Assembly: GCA_944321455.1 (NCBI GenBank)
Contig: CALULI010000004.1
Span: 124,001 to 188,000, forward strand
Direction: 5' to 3'
DNA from: an uncultured Eggerthellaceae bacterium
GTDB lineage: Bacteria > Actinomycetota > Coriobacteriia > Coriobacteriales > Eggerthellaceae
Length of the DNA stretch: 64,000 bases
A program made the position numbers and the translations under genes. Shown here in pieces: positions 9,635-17,299 of this stretch. Numbering within the stretch: the first letter of the stretch is position 1; each line of letters opens with the position of its first letter. The notes under the pieces are model-generated. The model was not told the origin of the DNA, ran no database searches, and saw only the letters and a list, made by a program, of their open reading frames with translations.

Positions 9635-9883
9635 TTACGCTACCGTGCCGTAGTAGTAGCCCCATCCATGAGATGACAAAGAAGAATTAATTTGAGAACA
9701 CAATTTCACACGGGTATAAATACCGGGTGGCAACAAACTAATAATTTCAATCAGGTCTTCGTTTAAACCATACGATTCAGCCATGACCACAATATCAATA
9801 CGCGCAACTTCTTCGTCACGAAGAAAAAGCGCATCGACAAATTCTTGAAGGAGCCCATAATGGGCACTTTGTTCAGGTGCCAC
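9635..9883 (-). CDS. Small protein of unknown function (82 aa)
   Basis: I do not recognise this protein. It is acidic in the first two thirds, predicted soluble, has no signal peptide, and ends in an aromatic/serine-rich stretch (SSHGWGYYYG). It lies 10 bp downstream of the homocysteine-methyltransferase-like gene on the same strand and has a good upstream AAGGAG site, so it is almost certainly expressed from the same mRNA. The tight linkage suggests a role tied to its neighbour, perhaps as a partner subunit or regulator. No catalytic motif is visible. Confidence 0.7.
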   Translation of the reverse strand: MAPEQSAHYGLLQEFVDALFLRDEEVARIDIVVMAESYGLNEDLIEIISLLPPGIYTRVKLCSQINSSLSSHGWGYYYGTVA

Positions 9884-9893
9884 AGATTTCTCC

Positions 9894-10781
9894 TTATTTC
9901 ACAACAACAGAGCTGCCCGCTAAAACAGCATTAAGGGTGCCTGTATAACTTGGTGTTGCGTTACCAACAGCACGCAAAAACTGAACGCCTGCACGCTGAA
10001 GCTGAAGGGCGGCATCATACATGGTGCTGGCTACGTAGTAAGGATTGTCGTCAGTTGCTTCAAACTGACGCTGCTCGACGCTTTTCACAACAAGCTCAAC
10101 AATCAACGGCTTGTCAGTGGCCTCTTTCATTTCTTCAACAAGTTCTAGAACACGACCAAGCGGCAATGCCGTGGTAATACCAAGCGCGTCTGCACCATAT
10201 TCATCACCAAGTGCAATGGCATCTTTGAGGGTATGAGGTGAAGAAAGCTTACCGTTTTCATCAAGACAATACGAAAGCATGACAGGTCCATCATAGATGC
10301 TACGCGCACCCATCAAAGCACACTGCGCGTCATAGGCATTGGTGATATGAGTAAAATACATCGCATCAAACGGATAGGCCCTGAGCGCTTTAACTGCACG
10401 CTGGTACTGGTCTTTCGATTGCTTGAGCGAAGTCTTGCTTTCAGGATCAAGCGGAAGAGCCGTTGAGGCAATTTCTGCCAAGATATGCTGAGGCTTGAAC
10501 GCTGCAGCAGTCTCATAAGCATTGCGCGCCATATCATCCATACAATCAGTGAAATTGGAATAGGCAATATGGGCAGGCGTAATAAGGTTTGAAGGAGCCA
10601 CGAAGCATGGTGTTTCAATCATAGCTTCGGTGCGGAAGGCTTCTTCGAAAAGTTCTGGCTCACACAAAAGCGCATAAATTTGATCTGCATCATCAGTAAA
10701 GCCTTGCTCATCAAGCACGCGGTCAAACGATGTTGACAACGCAAGCATGTCAAGATTAAAACGCAATTGAATATCTGCCAT
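9894..10781 (-). CDS. Homocysteine S-methyltransferase-like protein lacking the zinc cysteines
   Basis: This 295-residue protein resembles the homocysteine S-methyltransferase (TIM-barrel) family in its overall layout: an AETA-like segment, a SYCLDENGKL strand, a DALGITTALP strand and a C-terminal RAVGNATPSY segment. In active family members these last two positions read roughly GxNC and GGCCGTTP, supplying three zinc-binding cysteines. Here they are GITT and AVGNATP, so the metal site appears lost. It is probably not a standard methyltransferase and may be a non-zinc relative with another ligand. It forms a two-gene unit with the downstream 82-residue gene. The fold assignment is by eye and needs a profile search. 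Confidence 0.6.
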   Translation of the reverse strand: MADIQLRFNLDMLALSTSFDRVLDEQGFTDDADQIYALLCEPELFEEAFRTEAMIETPCFVAPSNLITPAHIAYSNFTDCMDDMARNAYETAAAFKPQHILAEIASTALPLDPESKTSLKQSKDQYQRAVKALRAYPFDAMYFTHITNAYDAQCALMGARSIYDGPVMLSYCLDENGKLSSPHTLKDAIALGDEYGADALGITTALPLGRVLELVEEMKEATDKPLIVELVVKSVEQRQFEATDDNPYYVASTMYDAALQLQRAGVQFLRAVGNATPSYTGTLNAVLAGSSVVVK

Positions 10782-10869
10782 AGCACACCTCGCACCTAAT
10801 ATTTTTCGCTAGTAATAATAGCGTATTGCATCGAGGAAATTGAATTCTGTTGAACCATAATCATGCCTC

Positions 10870-10888
10870 GATCGTGTGCGCCACACGA
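10870..10888. other. Perfect 8-bp inverted repeat in the divergent intergenic region
   Basis: ATCGTGTG (10870-10877) and CACACGAT (10881-10888) flank a 3-nt spacer. The site lies about 90 bp upstream of the methyltransferase-like gene and about 160 bp upstream of the opposing promoter. There is no T-run on either side, so an operator is more likely than a terminator. Confidence 0.45.
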
Positions 10889-11044
10889 TAAAGCGAACAC
10901 CACGCTGCATGGTCGTCATGAATGTGCTTTGTATTTGTCAATATGCCATTCGTTAAAAATGTGTACAAATCTTGAAGAAAGAATCGCGTGAACCCGTTCA
11001 ACCGTACAAATCAAACGCTTAATTCCAATTTTGTATGAAATGTA

Positions 11045-11073
11045 ATGACAAAGCAAAGCGTCCTTTTTATAAT
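11045..11073 (+). promoter_or_regulatory. Strong sigma-70-type promoter for the 2-hydroxyacid dehydrogenase
   Basis: ATGACA (11045-11050) and a perfect TATAAT (11068-11073) are separated by 17 bp. This predicts a transcript starting near 11080 and therefore a 5' leader of about 190 nt before the ATG at 11271. Confidence 0.65.
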
Positions 11074-11079
11074 TCAATC

Positions 11080-11270
11080 CAGCAAATATGGTCCCCTCCC
11101 AAATTTGCTCTGCTAATGCAGAGGCACCTCATCCCCAAACATAAAGGTGCCGACACTCCCTCCTTGCGGGCCTGACGAGATCCCCTCTTGCAGGCCCCTC
11201 CTCTTTTAATAAGGCTTTTAGTAATAAAGCTTTATACCCGCATATTCTGCTACCAAGGAGTACGGTCCTT
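11080..11270 (+). ncRNA. Structured mRNA leader of unknown class
   Basis: Three consecutive hairpins lie between the promoter and the start codon. The first is CTCTGC/GCAGAG (11108-11123). The second is GGCACCT/AGGTGCC (11123-11151). The third is a longer one, GGGCCTG/CAGGCCC (11168-11197), with inner CGAGA/TCTTG pairing, followed by a short pyrimidine/T stretch to 11207. Four pyrimidine CCCTCC-like motifs (near 11093, 11157, 11182 and 11196) could pair with a Shine-Dalgarno sequence. I cannot assign it to a known riboswitch or leader family. The real ribosome binding site AAGGAG is at 11255-11260. Confidence 0.45.
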
Positions 11271-12230
11271 ATGAACATTACGGTACTTGATGGCTACACC
11301 ACTAACCCTGGCGATCTTTCCTGGAACAACCTGTCGGATCTTGGTCAAACAACCATCTACGATCGCAGCCCTCGAGAAACTATCGCTTCGCGCCTGAGTG
11401 AAACCGAAATTGCCGTATCGAATAAGGTGGTGTGGGATGCAGAGCTTTTTGATCAAGCTCCGCATCTTAAAATGATTGCGCTTCTCTCAACGGGGTTTAA
11501 CGTGGTAGACCTACAAGAAGCTAAACGCCGTGGTGTTTTAGTTACAAACGTGCCTGCTTACTCAACTCCTGATGTGGCGCAAATGACCTTTGCGCTCCTT
11601 CTTGAAATAACCAATCAGGTAGCCACTCATGCACAAAGCGTTAAAGAAGGCGCCTGGTGTTCCTGTCCTGATTTCACCTACAGCTTGACTCCCTTGATTG
11701 AACTTTCAGGTAAAACCTTAGGAATTATTGGCATGGGAAGCATTGGGCAAGCAGTTGCCAAGATTGCTCAAGCCTTTGATATGAAGGTACTCTTTGCCAA
11801 CCGCTCTCAAAAACCAGCGTGTGAAAACGCCAGCACGACTCAAGTTGACCTGGAGACCCTCCTTCGCCAGGCTGACGTGATTTCGCTTCACTGCCCTGCC
11901 ACTCCTGAAACGGAAAACATCATCAATGAATCTACCCTTGCGCTGATGAAGCCAGGAGCTATAGTACTCAACACAGCACGAGGAACCCTTGTTGATGAAG
12001 CCGCTATGGCTGCCGCGCTTCAGAGTGGCCACATTGCAGCTTTCGGTGCTGATGTGGTAAGTACCGAACCCATGACCGAAAATAATCCTTTGAAAGAGGC
12101 ACCTCATACGTTTATTACGCCTCACATTGCTTGGGCAACAAAAGAAGCGCGACAGCGCCTGTTAGACACTGTCGCGTGCAACATCAAATCGTATTTAGAA
12201 GGGCATCCTCAAAACATCGTTTCTGAATAA
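11271..12230 (+). CDS. D-2-hydroxyacid dehydrogenase (glycerate/lactate dehydrogenase type)
   Basis: NAD(P)-dependent cytosolic dehydrogenase of 319 residues that interconverts a D-2-hydroxyacid and its 2-oxoacid. The Rossmann motif GIIGMGSIG is near residues 150-158. The substrate-binding arginine is in NTARGTLVDE near 236, a glutamate lies near 265 (STEP), and the catalytic histidine is in PHIAW near 284. It is closest by eye to hydroxypyruvate/glyoxylate reductases, but the substrate cannot be read from the sequence. It stands alone behind a strong promoter and a long structured leader, so its expression is probably regulated post-initiation. AAGGAG is well placed for the ATG. Confidence 0.88.
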   Translation: MNITVLDGYTTNPGDLSWNNLSDLGQTTIYDRSPRETIASRLSETEIAVSNKVVWDAELFDQAPHLKMIALLSTGFNVVDLQEAKRRGVLVTNVPAYSTPDVAQMTFALLLEITNQVATHAQSVKEGAWCSCPDFTYSLTPLIELSGKTLGIIGMGSIGQAVAKIAQAFDMKVLFANRSQKPACENASTTQVDLETLLRQADVISLHCPATPETENIINESTLALMKPGAIVLNTARGTLVDEAAMAAALQSGHIAAFGADVVSTEPMTENNPLKEAPHTFITPHIAWATKEARQRLLDTVACNIKSYLEGHPQNIVSE

Positions 12231-12318
12231 ATTTTATACAAGTCTTGCATAAGGCCTCTAAGCAAGATTCCTGAATGAAAAGCACATCAAGAAACGATGA
12301 TGCGGAAAAGCCTGCGCT

Positions 12319-13131
12319 CTAACCCTTGAAACGCTTGTAGAGACGGTTGTTGGTATCAAGCCAGCTTTCAACCGTGCCAGTATCGAAGCCATCTTCTTCA
12401 TCAATAACAAGCGCGTACATTTCTTCTTCCTCAAGAAGTTTATCAAGCGCATCAGTAAGCTGAATTTCTCCGCCAGCACCAGGCTTTACTTCAGCAAGCA
12501 ATTCCATAACGCGTGGCGTTAACAGATAGCGACCAAAGACTGCCAAGTTAGTAGGAGCCTGATCCACAGGAGGCTTTTCTACAAGAGATGAAATTTTCCA
12601 CACGTCGTCTGAAATTTGTGTGCCGTCAATAACACCAAAACGATCAACCTCATCATGAGGAACAGGCAAAACAGCAATAACGCTTGCGCCATTATGTTCG
12701 TCTGAAACTTCCTTCATGCGAATAAGCATCTGGTTGTCAGGAACAAGAACATCACCCAGCAAAACGAAGAAAGGCTCTCCTTCGATCTTGTCATGAGCGC
12801 AGTAAACAGCATGACCGAGCCCTAGAGGCTCTTCTTGATACACGTAGCTCACATTCAAATTGCCCGCATAGGCAACTTTATCAGCATAGGAATCCTTACC
12901 GCGCGAACGAAGTTCTGCTTCGAGCGCAGGATTTGGGGTGAAGTGTTCTTCGATTGACTTCTTGTCATGACTATTAATAATGATCACTTCATCAGCTGCA
13001 GACGCAAGCCCTTCTTCAACAACGTATTGAATAGCTGGCTTATCAACGACCATGAGCATTTCTTTTGGTTGAGCCTTCGTAGCAGGCAAAAAACGGCTAC
13101 CTAAGCCTGCAGCAGGAATAAGTGCTTTCAT
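12319..13131 (-). CDS. galU: UTP--glucose-1-phosphate uridylyltransferase
   Basis: GalU makes UDP-glucose from UTP and glucose-1-phosphate for envelope glycans. The N-terminus has the nucleotidyltransferase motif AAGLGSRFLPATKA with the lysine pair near PKEML. A VVEEGLASAADEVI segment follows, with EKPP in the middle and a GAGGEIQLTDAL stretch near the end, all typical of GalU. The frame is open to 13197, but the ATG at 13131 gives the canonical N-terminus (270 residues) and has an AAAGGA site seven bases upstream. It is convergent with the dehydrogenase gene and appears monocistronic. Confidence 0.95.
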   Translation of the reverse strand: MKALIPAAGLGSRFLPATKAQPKEMLMVVDKPAIQYVVEEGLASAADEVIIINSHDKKSIEEHFTPNPALEAELRSRGKDSYADKVAYAGNLNVSYVYQEEPLGLGHAVYCAHDKIEGEPFFVLLGDVLVPDNQMLIRMKEVSDEHNGASVIAVLPVPHDEVDRFGVIDGTQISDDVWKISSLVEKPPVDQAPTNLAVFGRYLLTPRVMELLAEVKPGAGGEIQLTDALDKLLEEEEMYALVIDEEDGFDTGTVESWLDTNNRLYKRFKG

Positions 13132-13305
13132 GAATGTCCTTTCACTACCTCGTACTATAGGTATATTAGCAAAGTATGACGCTCGCGCGAACCTCATCAG
13201 CGAACCGCATGCTTTGTTGAAGCCTTTATGTTGAGGCTAGTATTATTCAGCAGCACTCCCCCATTCTTGACATCTCACCACTCTGGCGTACAATGACAAT
13301 TCGCT

Positions 13306-13381
13306 GGGGATGTAGCTCAGTTGGGAGAGCGCAGCGTTCGCAATGCTGAGGTCGTGGGTTCGATCCCCATCATCTCCACCA
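13306..13381 (+). tRNA. tRNA-Ala (anticodon CGC)
   Basis: A 76-nt cloverleaf including an encoded CCA. The acceptor arms GGGGATG and CATCTCC pair with one G-U. The D-arm is GCTCAGTTGGGAGAGC, the anticodon loop TTCGCAA gives CGC (decoding GCG), the variable loop is AGGTC, and the T-arm contains GGGTTCGATCCCC. An intrinsic terminator follows 12 nt downstream. Confidence 0.95.
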
Positions 13382-13393
13382 GCAAATTTTTCA

Positions 13394-13417
13394 CGGCAGT
13401 TCATCTGCCGTTTTTTT
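13394..13417 (+). terminator. Intrinsic terminator after tRNA-Ala
   Basis: Stem CGGCAG (13394-13399) and CTGCCG (13405-13410) with a 5-nt loop, followed by seven T (13411-13417). Confidence 0.92.
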
Positions 13418-13473
13418 ATGCCTTTTATTTCCTGATTTCACCCGTTTGCCCCCTAGATAAACAATTTAATAAA

Positions 13474-13497
13474 ACGGAAATAATTCCGTCATACAAT
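13474..13497 (+). promoter_or_regulatory. Inverted repeat overlapping a possible promoter of the glycine-riboswitch transcript
   Basis: ACGGAA (13474-13479) and TTCCGT (13484-13489) form an inverted repeat just upstream of a -10-like TACAAT (13492-13497). No convincing -35 is present at 17 bp, so the promoter may need an activator or be weak. The palindrome is a plausible operator. Confidence 0.35.
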
Positions 13498-13529
13498 GAG
13501 CACACAATTTCAAAGCGATCCCCAATGAT

Positions 13530-13647
13530 GCATCCTGAATCGAAAACGAAACTGGATGCGGACGGGGCCTCTGGAGAATCCTGCGCAAGGCAGGTGCCGA
13601 AGGGGCAAGGTTTTACCAAACCGAAACTCTCAGGCAAAAGGACAGAG
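13530..13647 (+). ncRNA. Glycine riboswitch (single aptamer)
   Basis: The core reads CTCTGGAGA (from 13569), GCCGAAGGGGCAA (13596-13608), ACTCTCAGGCAAAAGGACAGAG (two abutting pieces, 13626-13647), which is the conserved glycine aptamer. Only one full aptamer is present. A flanking hairpin (GCATCC 13530-13535 with GGATGC 13554-13559) lies 5' and may be a remnant or ghost aptamer. It precedes an alanine/glycine symporter, a known target of this riboswitch class. Downstream, a 10-bp stem can hide part of the ribosome binding site, which suggests translational control. Confidence 0.88.
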
Positions 13648-13677
13648 ATCAAACTGTCGTAGCAGACATGCTTATCT

Positions 13678-13728
13678 TTCCTTTGTTCTCGCTCGCCTTT
13701 GATACTTATTTCATACACAACAAAGGAA
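13678..13728 (+). promoter_or_regulatory. Ribosome-site sequestering stem (riboswitch expression platform)
   Basis: TTCCTTTGTT (13678-13687) is perfectly complementary to AACAAAGGAA (13719-13728). The latter overlaps the Shine-Dalgarno tract AAGGAAGGAGA (13723-13733) of the symporter gene. Pairing would reduce ribosome access. Whether glycine favours or breaks this stem cannot be read from the sequence. Confidence 0.55.
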
Positions 13729-13738
13729 GGAGACAATC

Positions 13739-15250
13739 TTGGACGCTATTAATGAAGTACTTGCTGTTATCGATAGCTTCATTTGGGGTCCACCCCTCAT
13801 TGCCCTCATTCTCATTGGCGGTATTTTTCTTACCATCCGTCTAGGAGGCATTCAATTCCGTTGGTTACCACGCGCTCTTCGCTACACCTTCAGCAACGAA
13901 GAAAATGGCAAAGGTGAAGTAACCAGCTTTGGCGCTTTATGTACAGCTATGTCTGCTACGGTTGGTACGGGTAATATCGTTGGCATTGCTACCGCAGTTG
14001 TTGCTGGCGGTCCTGGTGCTTTGTTCTGGATGTGGCTTGCTGCATTGTTTGGCATGGCAACCAAGTTTTCCGAAGGCCTTCTGGCGGTAAAGTTTAGGAC
14101 CATCGACTCTAAGGGTCATGTTTTAGGTGGTCCGTTCTACTACATTGAAAATGGCATGGGCCAAAAATGGCGCTGGCTTGCTAAGCTTTTCGCCTTCTTT
14201 GGCATGTGCGTAGGCCTTTTAGGTATTGGTACGTTTACCCAGGTAAACTCAATTTCAAGCGCGGTAACGGGCTTCTTTGATCCTGAAAAAGCCTACACCG
14301 TAAGCATCTTAGGCATGGATTATTCCATCGCTACTATTATTGGTGGCTTGATTACGGCCATATGCGCAGCATTGGTTATCATCGGTGGCGTTAAGCGTAT
14401 TGCTAACGTTTCACAGCGAATTGTTCCTGCCATGGTTGTTGTATTCTTGGCATTTTCATTCCTGTTGATTTTCTACAACATTGCTGCCCTTCCTCAGGCT
14501 TTGATCACCATTGTTGAGCACGCTTTTGGTCTGCAGGCATTCGGTGCTGGCATGTTTGGCGCAATCTTAATTGCAATGCAGATGGGTCTTGCTCGTGGTA
14601 TTTTTGCAAACGAAGCAGGTCTTGGTTCTGCCCCTATTGCTGCCGCAGCTGCACAGACCAATGAGCCTACCCGCCAGGGTCTTGTTTCCATGACGCAGAC
14701 GTTTATTGACTCTATGATCATCTGCTCCATGACTGGTCTTGCTCTGGTTATGACGGGCACCTACGACATTCCTGGTCTTGAGGGCGCTGATGTTACCAAC
14801 GCTGCTTTCCAGGCTGGTCTGCCCTTTATGCCACCTGAGCTTGTTTCCTTTATTTTGATGATCTGCTTGGCTCTCTTTGGTTTCACGACTATTTTGGGTT
14901 GGAGCTATTATGGCGAACGCTGCTTGGAATATTTAAGCAACCGCAGCATTCGCGGCGTTAAAATTTATCGCTGGCTCTACATTGCTTGCATCTTCATTGG
15001 TCCTTACATGACCGTTTCTATGGTATGGACCATCGCTGACATCTTTAACGCTTGCATGGCTGTTCCTAACATGATTGCTCTGTTTGCCCTCTCAGGTGTA
15101 TGCGCAAAAGAAGCCAAGAGCTATTTCACCCGTTTGAAAGCCGCCGATAAAGACGAATCGAAGTTAGCTGAACGTCCTGACGATTCCGAAGACTGGAAAA
15201 CACCAAAGGCTCAAGTCCGTCAAAAGGTGTTGGAACAAACGCAAGATTAG
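13739..15250 (+). CDS. Sodium:alanine/glycine symporter (AGCS family)
   Basis: Inner-membrane Na+-coupled importer of alanine or glycine, 503 residues with about 11 hydrophobic segments. The family signature FANEAGLGSAPIAAAAAQT is near residues 290-310, and an N-terminal ATVGTGNIVG repeat binds substrate and sodium in family members. A short basic/acidic C-terminal tail follows the last membrane segment. Translation starts at TTG (13739) behind a strong AAGGAAGGAG. The glycine riboswitch in the leader supports glycine as a physiological substrate or signal. A strong terminator follows, so the gene is monocistronic. Confidence 0.94.
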   Translation: MDAINEVLAVIDSFIWGPPLIALILIGGIFLTIRLGGIQFRWLPRALRYTFSNEENGKGEVTSFGALCTAMSATVGTGNIVGIATAVVAGGPGALFWMWLAALFGMATKFSEGLLAVKFRTIDSKGHVLGGPFYYIENGMGQKWRWLAKLFAFFGMCVGLLGIGTFTQVNSISSAVTGFFDPEKAYTVSILGMDYSIATIIGGLITAICAALVIIGGVKRIANVSQRIVPAMVVVFLAFSFLLIFYNIAALPQALITIVEHAFGLQAFGAGMFGAILIAMQMGLARGIFANEAGLGSAPIAAAAAQTNEPTRQGLVSMTQTFIDSMIICSMTGLALVMTGTYDIPGLEGADVTNAAFQAGLPFMPPELVSFILMICLALFGFTTILGWSYYGERCLEYLSNRSIRGVKIYRWLYIACIFIGPYMTVSMVWTIADIFNACMAVPNMIALFALSGVCAKEAKSYFTRLKAADKDESKLAERPDDSEDWKTPKAQVRQKVLEQTQD

Positions 15251-15301
15251 TGAGCTTATTAGTTTGAAACTAATTACTTCAAAACTGATTTTTTCGAAAT
15301 G

Positions 15302-15338
15302 AAAAGCCTGCTGTCACGTTATTGACAGCAGGCTTTTT
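15302..15338. terminator. Bidirectional intrinsic terminator
   Basis: AAAAGCCTGCTGTCA (15302-15316) pairs with TGACAGCAGGCTTTT (15323-15337), with T or A tracts on both sides. It serves both the symporter gene and the convergent veg gene. Confidence 0.9.
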
Positions 15339-15401
15339 CAAAAAAATAGCCATCGCATGATGGCTATCAATAACAAGGATATTCAGTTGTAAAACACGAG
15401 A

Positions 15402-15770
15402 TTAGAACGATTCAGATTCTTCGGTCTCTTCTTCTGCTTCTTCGTCGGTTTGAGACTCCAGTGAAGCTTCGTCAGCTTTTTCGTCAGATTCCTCTTCAAT
15501 AAAGGAATCAAAAAGAGGTTCGCCCTCTTGGCTTAATTCAACCATGCCAGTCAAGATGTCAACATACTGATATGATTGACGCGCAGAAGCGCCACGCTTG
15601 CGCTGAACTTCCATGATGAAGAGCTGTGGATGAACCTGCAGCAAAACACCTTCGTTTTCAATGATTTTCGAACGGCCCATATTGGCACGTACGCGAAGTT
15701 TCTGTCCAACATAGTTGCTTAAAGTATCATGAATGGTATCGATAATTTGAGCTTGCTTTTCGAGATCCAT
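15402..15770 (-). CDS. veg: Veg family protein
   Basis: A 122-residue protein whose first 80 residues (QIIDTIHDTL, GQKLRVRANMGRSK, EGVLLQVHPQLFI) match the Veg family (DUF1021), small cytoplasmic proteins linked to biofilm gene expression in Bacillus. The last 40 residues are an acidic Glu/Asp/Ser-rich tail not typical of the short Bacillus protein. It lies just downstream of rsmA, as in Firmicutes, where veg follows ksgA closely. The start has an AAGGAAAG site. Family membership is solid and the function in this organism is inferred. Confidence 0.88.
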   Translation of the reverse strand: MDLEKQAQIIDTIHDTLSNYVGQKLRVRANMGRSKIIENEGVLLQVHPQLFIMEVQRKRGASARQSYQYVDILTGMVELSQEGEPLFDSFIEEESDEKADEASLESQTDEEAEEETEESESF

Positions 15771-15864
15771 AAACTTCTTTCCTTAAAAGTGCACAGTAAA
15801 ACTCAGTTATTCTAGCACAGAGCATTCGTAAAGTCAGAATGCGCCACAAAGAGATGTTAAATTA

Positions 15865-16746
15865 TCACTTATTTTTTAAGGCAAGGTATGCTTTCCCCAA
15901 TTCTATGAAGGCTTCTTCGTCAAGCGCCTCACCACGCACGCGCGGATCAATCTGGGCACGCTCAAATAACTCTGGAAGATGATCAGCTATCACAGCATCG
16001 CTTGTGAGAGGGTTAGTGAAGTACGTCTTCATGGAATTGTTGATAGTCTTTCGCCGCGTAGCAAAAGCAGCGTCTGCCATAACCATGGTTGCGTGGAGCA
16101 GATCGTCGGGCAACATCTCTTCTTTTTTATCAAGGCGAACAACCGCGCTTTTAACGCGAGGAGGAGGAAAGAAATTGCCCTCGGCAACTGAAAAACGCCC
16201 TGTTGCTTTCGTCAGCAAACCGAGCTTAACGGTATAGGCTCCATAATTTTTGGAACCTGGCTGCGCACACATCCTATCAGCTACTTCTGCTTGAACCATA
16301 ACAGTTGCGCTTTCAAGAGAGGGAAAGCGCAAAAAGAAATCAAGCACAATGGTTGCTGCAACCGCATACGGAAGGTTAGAAACTAACTTGTTAGGTGCTT
16401 GGGGCAAATCTTCAAATTGAACAAGCAGTGCGTCATTTTCAAGCAAGGTAAACGATTGCGCCCAAGGCGAGCAGGTTTGCTGAAGAACAGCGGGCAAATC
16501 AGAATCTCGCTCAATGGATATGACCGAACCCGCTAACTGCAAAAGAGCAACGGTTAAGGTGCCAATACCAGGACCCACCTCAACCACACAATCATGCTTA
16601 GTAATATCAGCAAGATCACAAATGCGAGACACAACGCCATCATTTATAAGAAAGTGCTGACCAAGTGCCTTTTTCGTGGACAGACCAAACTGATCAAGCA
16701 CACGACGCGTTTCTGAAACGCTTGCCAAAGAAGAAAGTTTAGCCAC
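15865..16746 (-). CDS. rsmA: 16S rRNA (adenine1518/1519-N6)-dimethyltransferase
   Basis: KsgA/RsmA dimethylates two adenines near the 3' end of 16S rRNA during 30S maturation. At 293 residues it has the usual length. KKALGQHFLIND near residue 25, the SAM-binding VEVGPGIGTLT near 56 and the catalytic NLPYAV near 120 are present. It overlaps the upstream flavoprotein gene by 8 bp and precedes veg, within a metG-tatD-rsmA-veg run. Confidence 0.96.
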   Translation of the reverse strand: MAKLSSLASVSETRRVLDQFGLSTKKALGQHFLINDGVVSRICDLADITKHDCVVEVGPGIGTLTVALLQLAGSVISIERDSDLPAVLQQTCSPWAQSFTLLENDALLVQFEDLPQAPNKLVSNLPYAVAATIVLDFFLRFPSLESATVMVQAEVADRMCAQPGSKNYGAYTVKLGLLTKATGRFSVAEGNFFPPPRVKSAVVRLDKKEEMLPDDLLHATMVMADAAFATRRKTINNSMKTYFTNPLTSDAVIADHLPELFERAQIDPRVRGEALDEEAFIELGKAYLALKNK

Positions 16747-17290
16747 GAAGTACCTCCGGTAATTCGAGAGAAGAGGTTTTAGTAAAGCGCTGGTTACCTA
16801 TGTAGGCTATTGTTTGACTCAGAGAAAAATCTGCCAGCGCAAAGGATGAACGAACAACACTTTCAAGGCCTTCAAAACCGTGCGGATCTCCCCCTTCCCC
16901 CACAACATAGAGCACTAACGGTTTTTTGGGTGGTAAATCACGCTTGGCGCGCAACAGTTCCTGGCGCTTCCAAAAGAGTGGCTGAAAGCGATCAAGGAGC
17001 GCCTTAAACTGCGAAGGAACGCTTGCGAAATAGATGGGCGAAACCACTACAACACCATCGGCCGAGCACACATCATCAAGGATAGCCGCCATGTCATCCT
17101 GATAGACGCACGATCCTCCTTGGCAGAAATCACAACCAATACAGCCTTTGAGCGAAAAATCGCTCATCGCATAGGTGTGAAAGACAATTTCAGGATGAAG
17201 CGCGGAGAGCTGCTCAACCAAGTAGTCAGCAAGTAACGCAGATGTGCCGTTTGCTCGAGGAGATCCTATGAATACAACCCATTTTGTCAT
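16739..17290 (-). CDS. Flavodoxin-like NAD(P)H reductase (iron-sulfur flavoprotein type)
   Basis: A 183-residue flavodoxin-fold protein of the NADPH-dependent FMN reductase family. The phosphate-binding loop GSPRANGTS is at residues 9-17. A cysteine cluster GCIGCDFC...C followed by YQDDM near 49-66 matches the pattern common to this family and to iron-sulfur flavoproteins. A VVVSPIYFASVPSQ segment near 85 is also typical. It probably binds FMN and moves electrons in the cytosol, with no identifiable substrate. It sits between tatD and rsmA, where Firmicutes often carry rnmV. It shares an 8-bp overlap with rsmA, so the two are co-transcribed. Confidence 0.85.
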   Translation of the reverse strand: MTKWVVFIGSPRANGTSALLADYLVEQLSALHPEIVFHTYAMSDFSLKGCIGCDFCQGGSCVYQDDMAAILDDVCSADGVVVVSPIYFASVPSQFKALLDRFQPLFWKRQELLRAKRDLPPKKPLVLYVVGEGGDPHGFEGLESVVRSSFALADFSLSQTIAYIGNQRFTKTSSLELPEVLRG

Positions 17291-17299
17291 GTGAACACC

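Noticed and set aside
13321-13662. A 113-codon open frame overlapping tRNA-Ala and the glycine riboswitch
   Set aside because: Its start and middle are explained by the tRNA, its terminator and the riboswitch, and no ribosome site precedes it.
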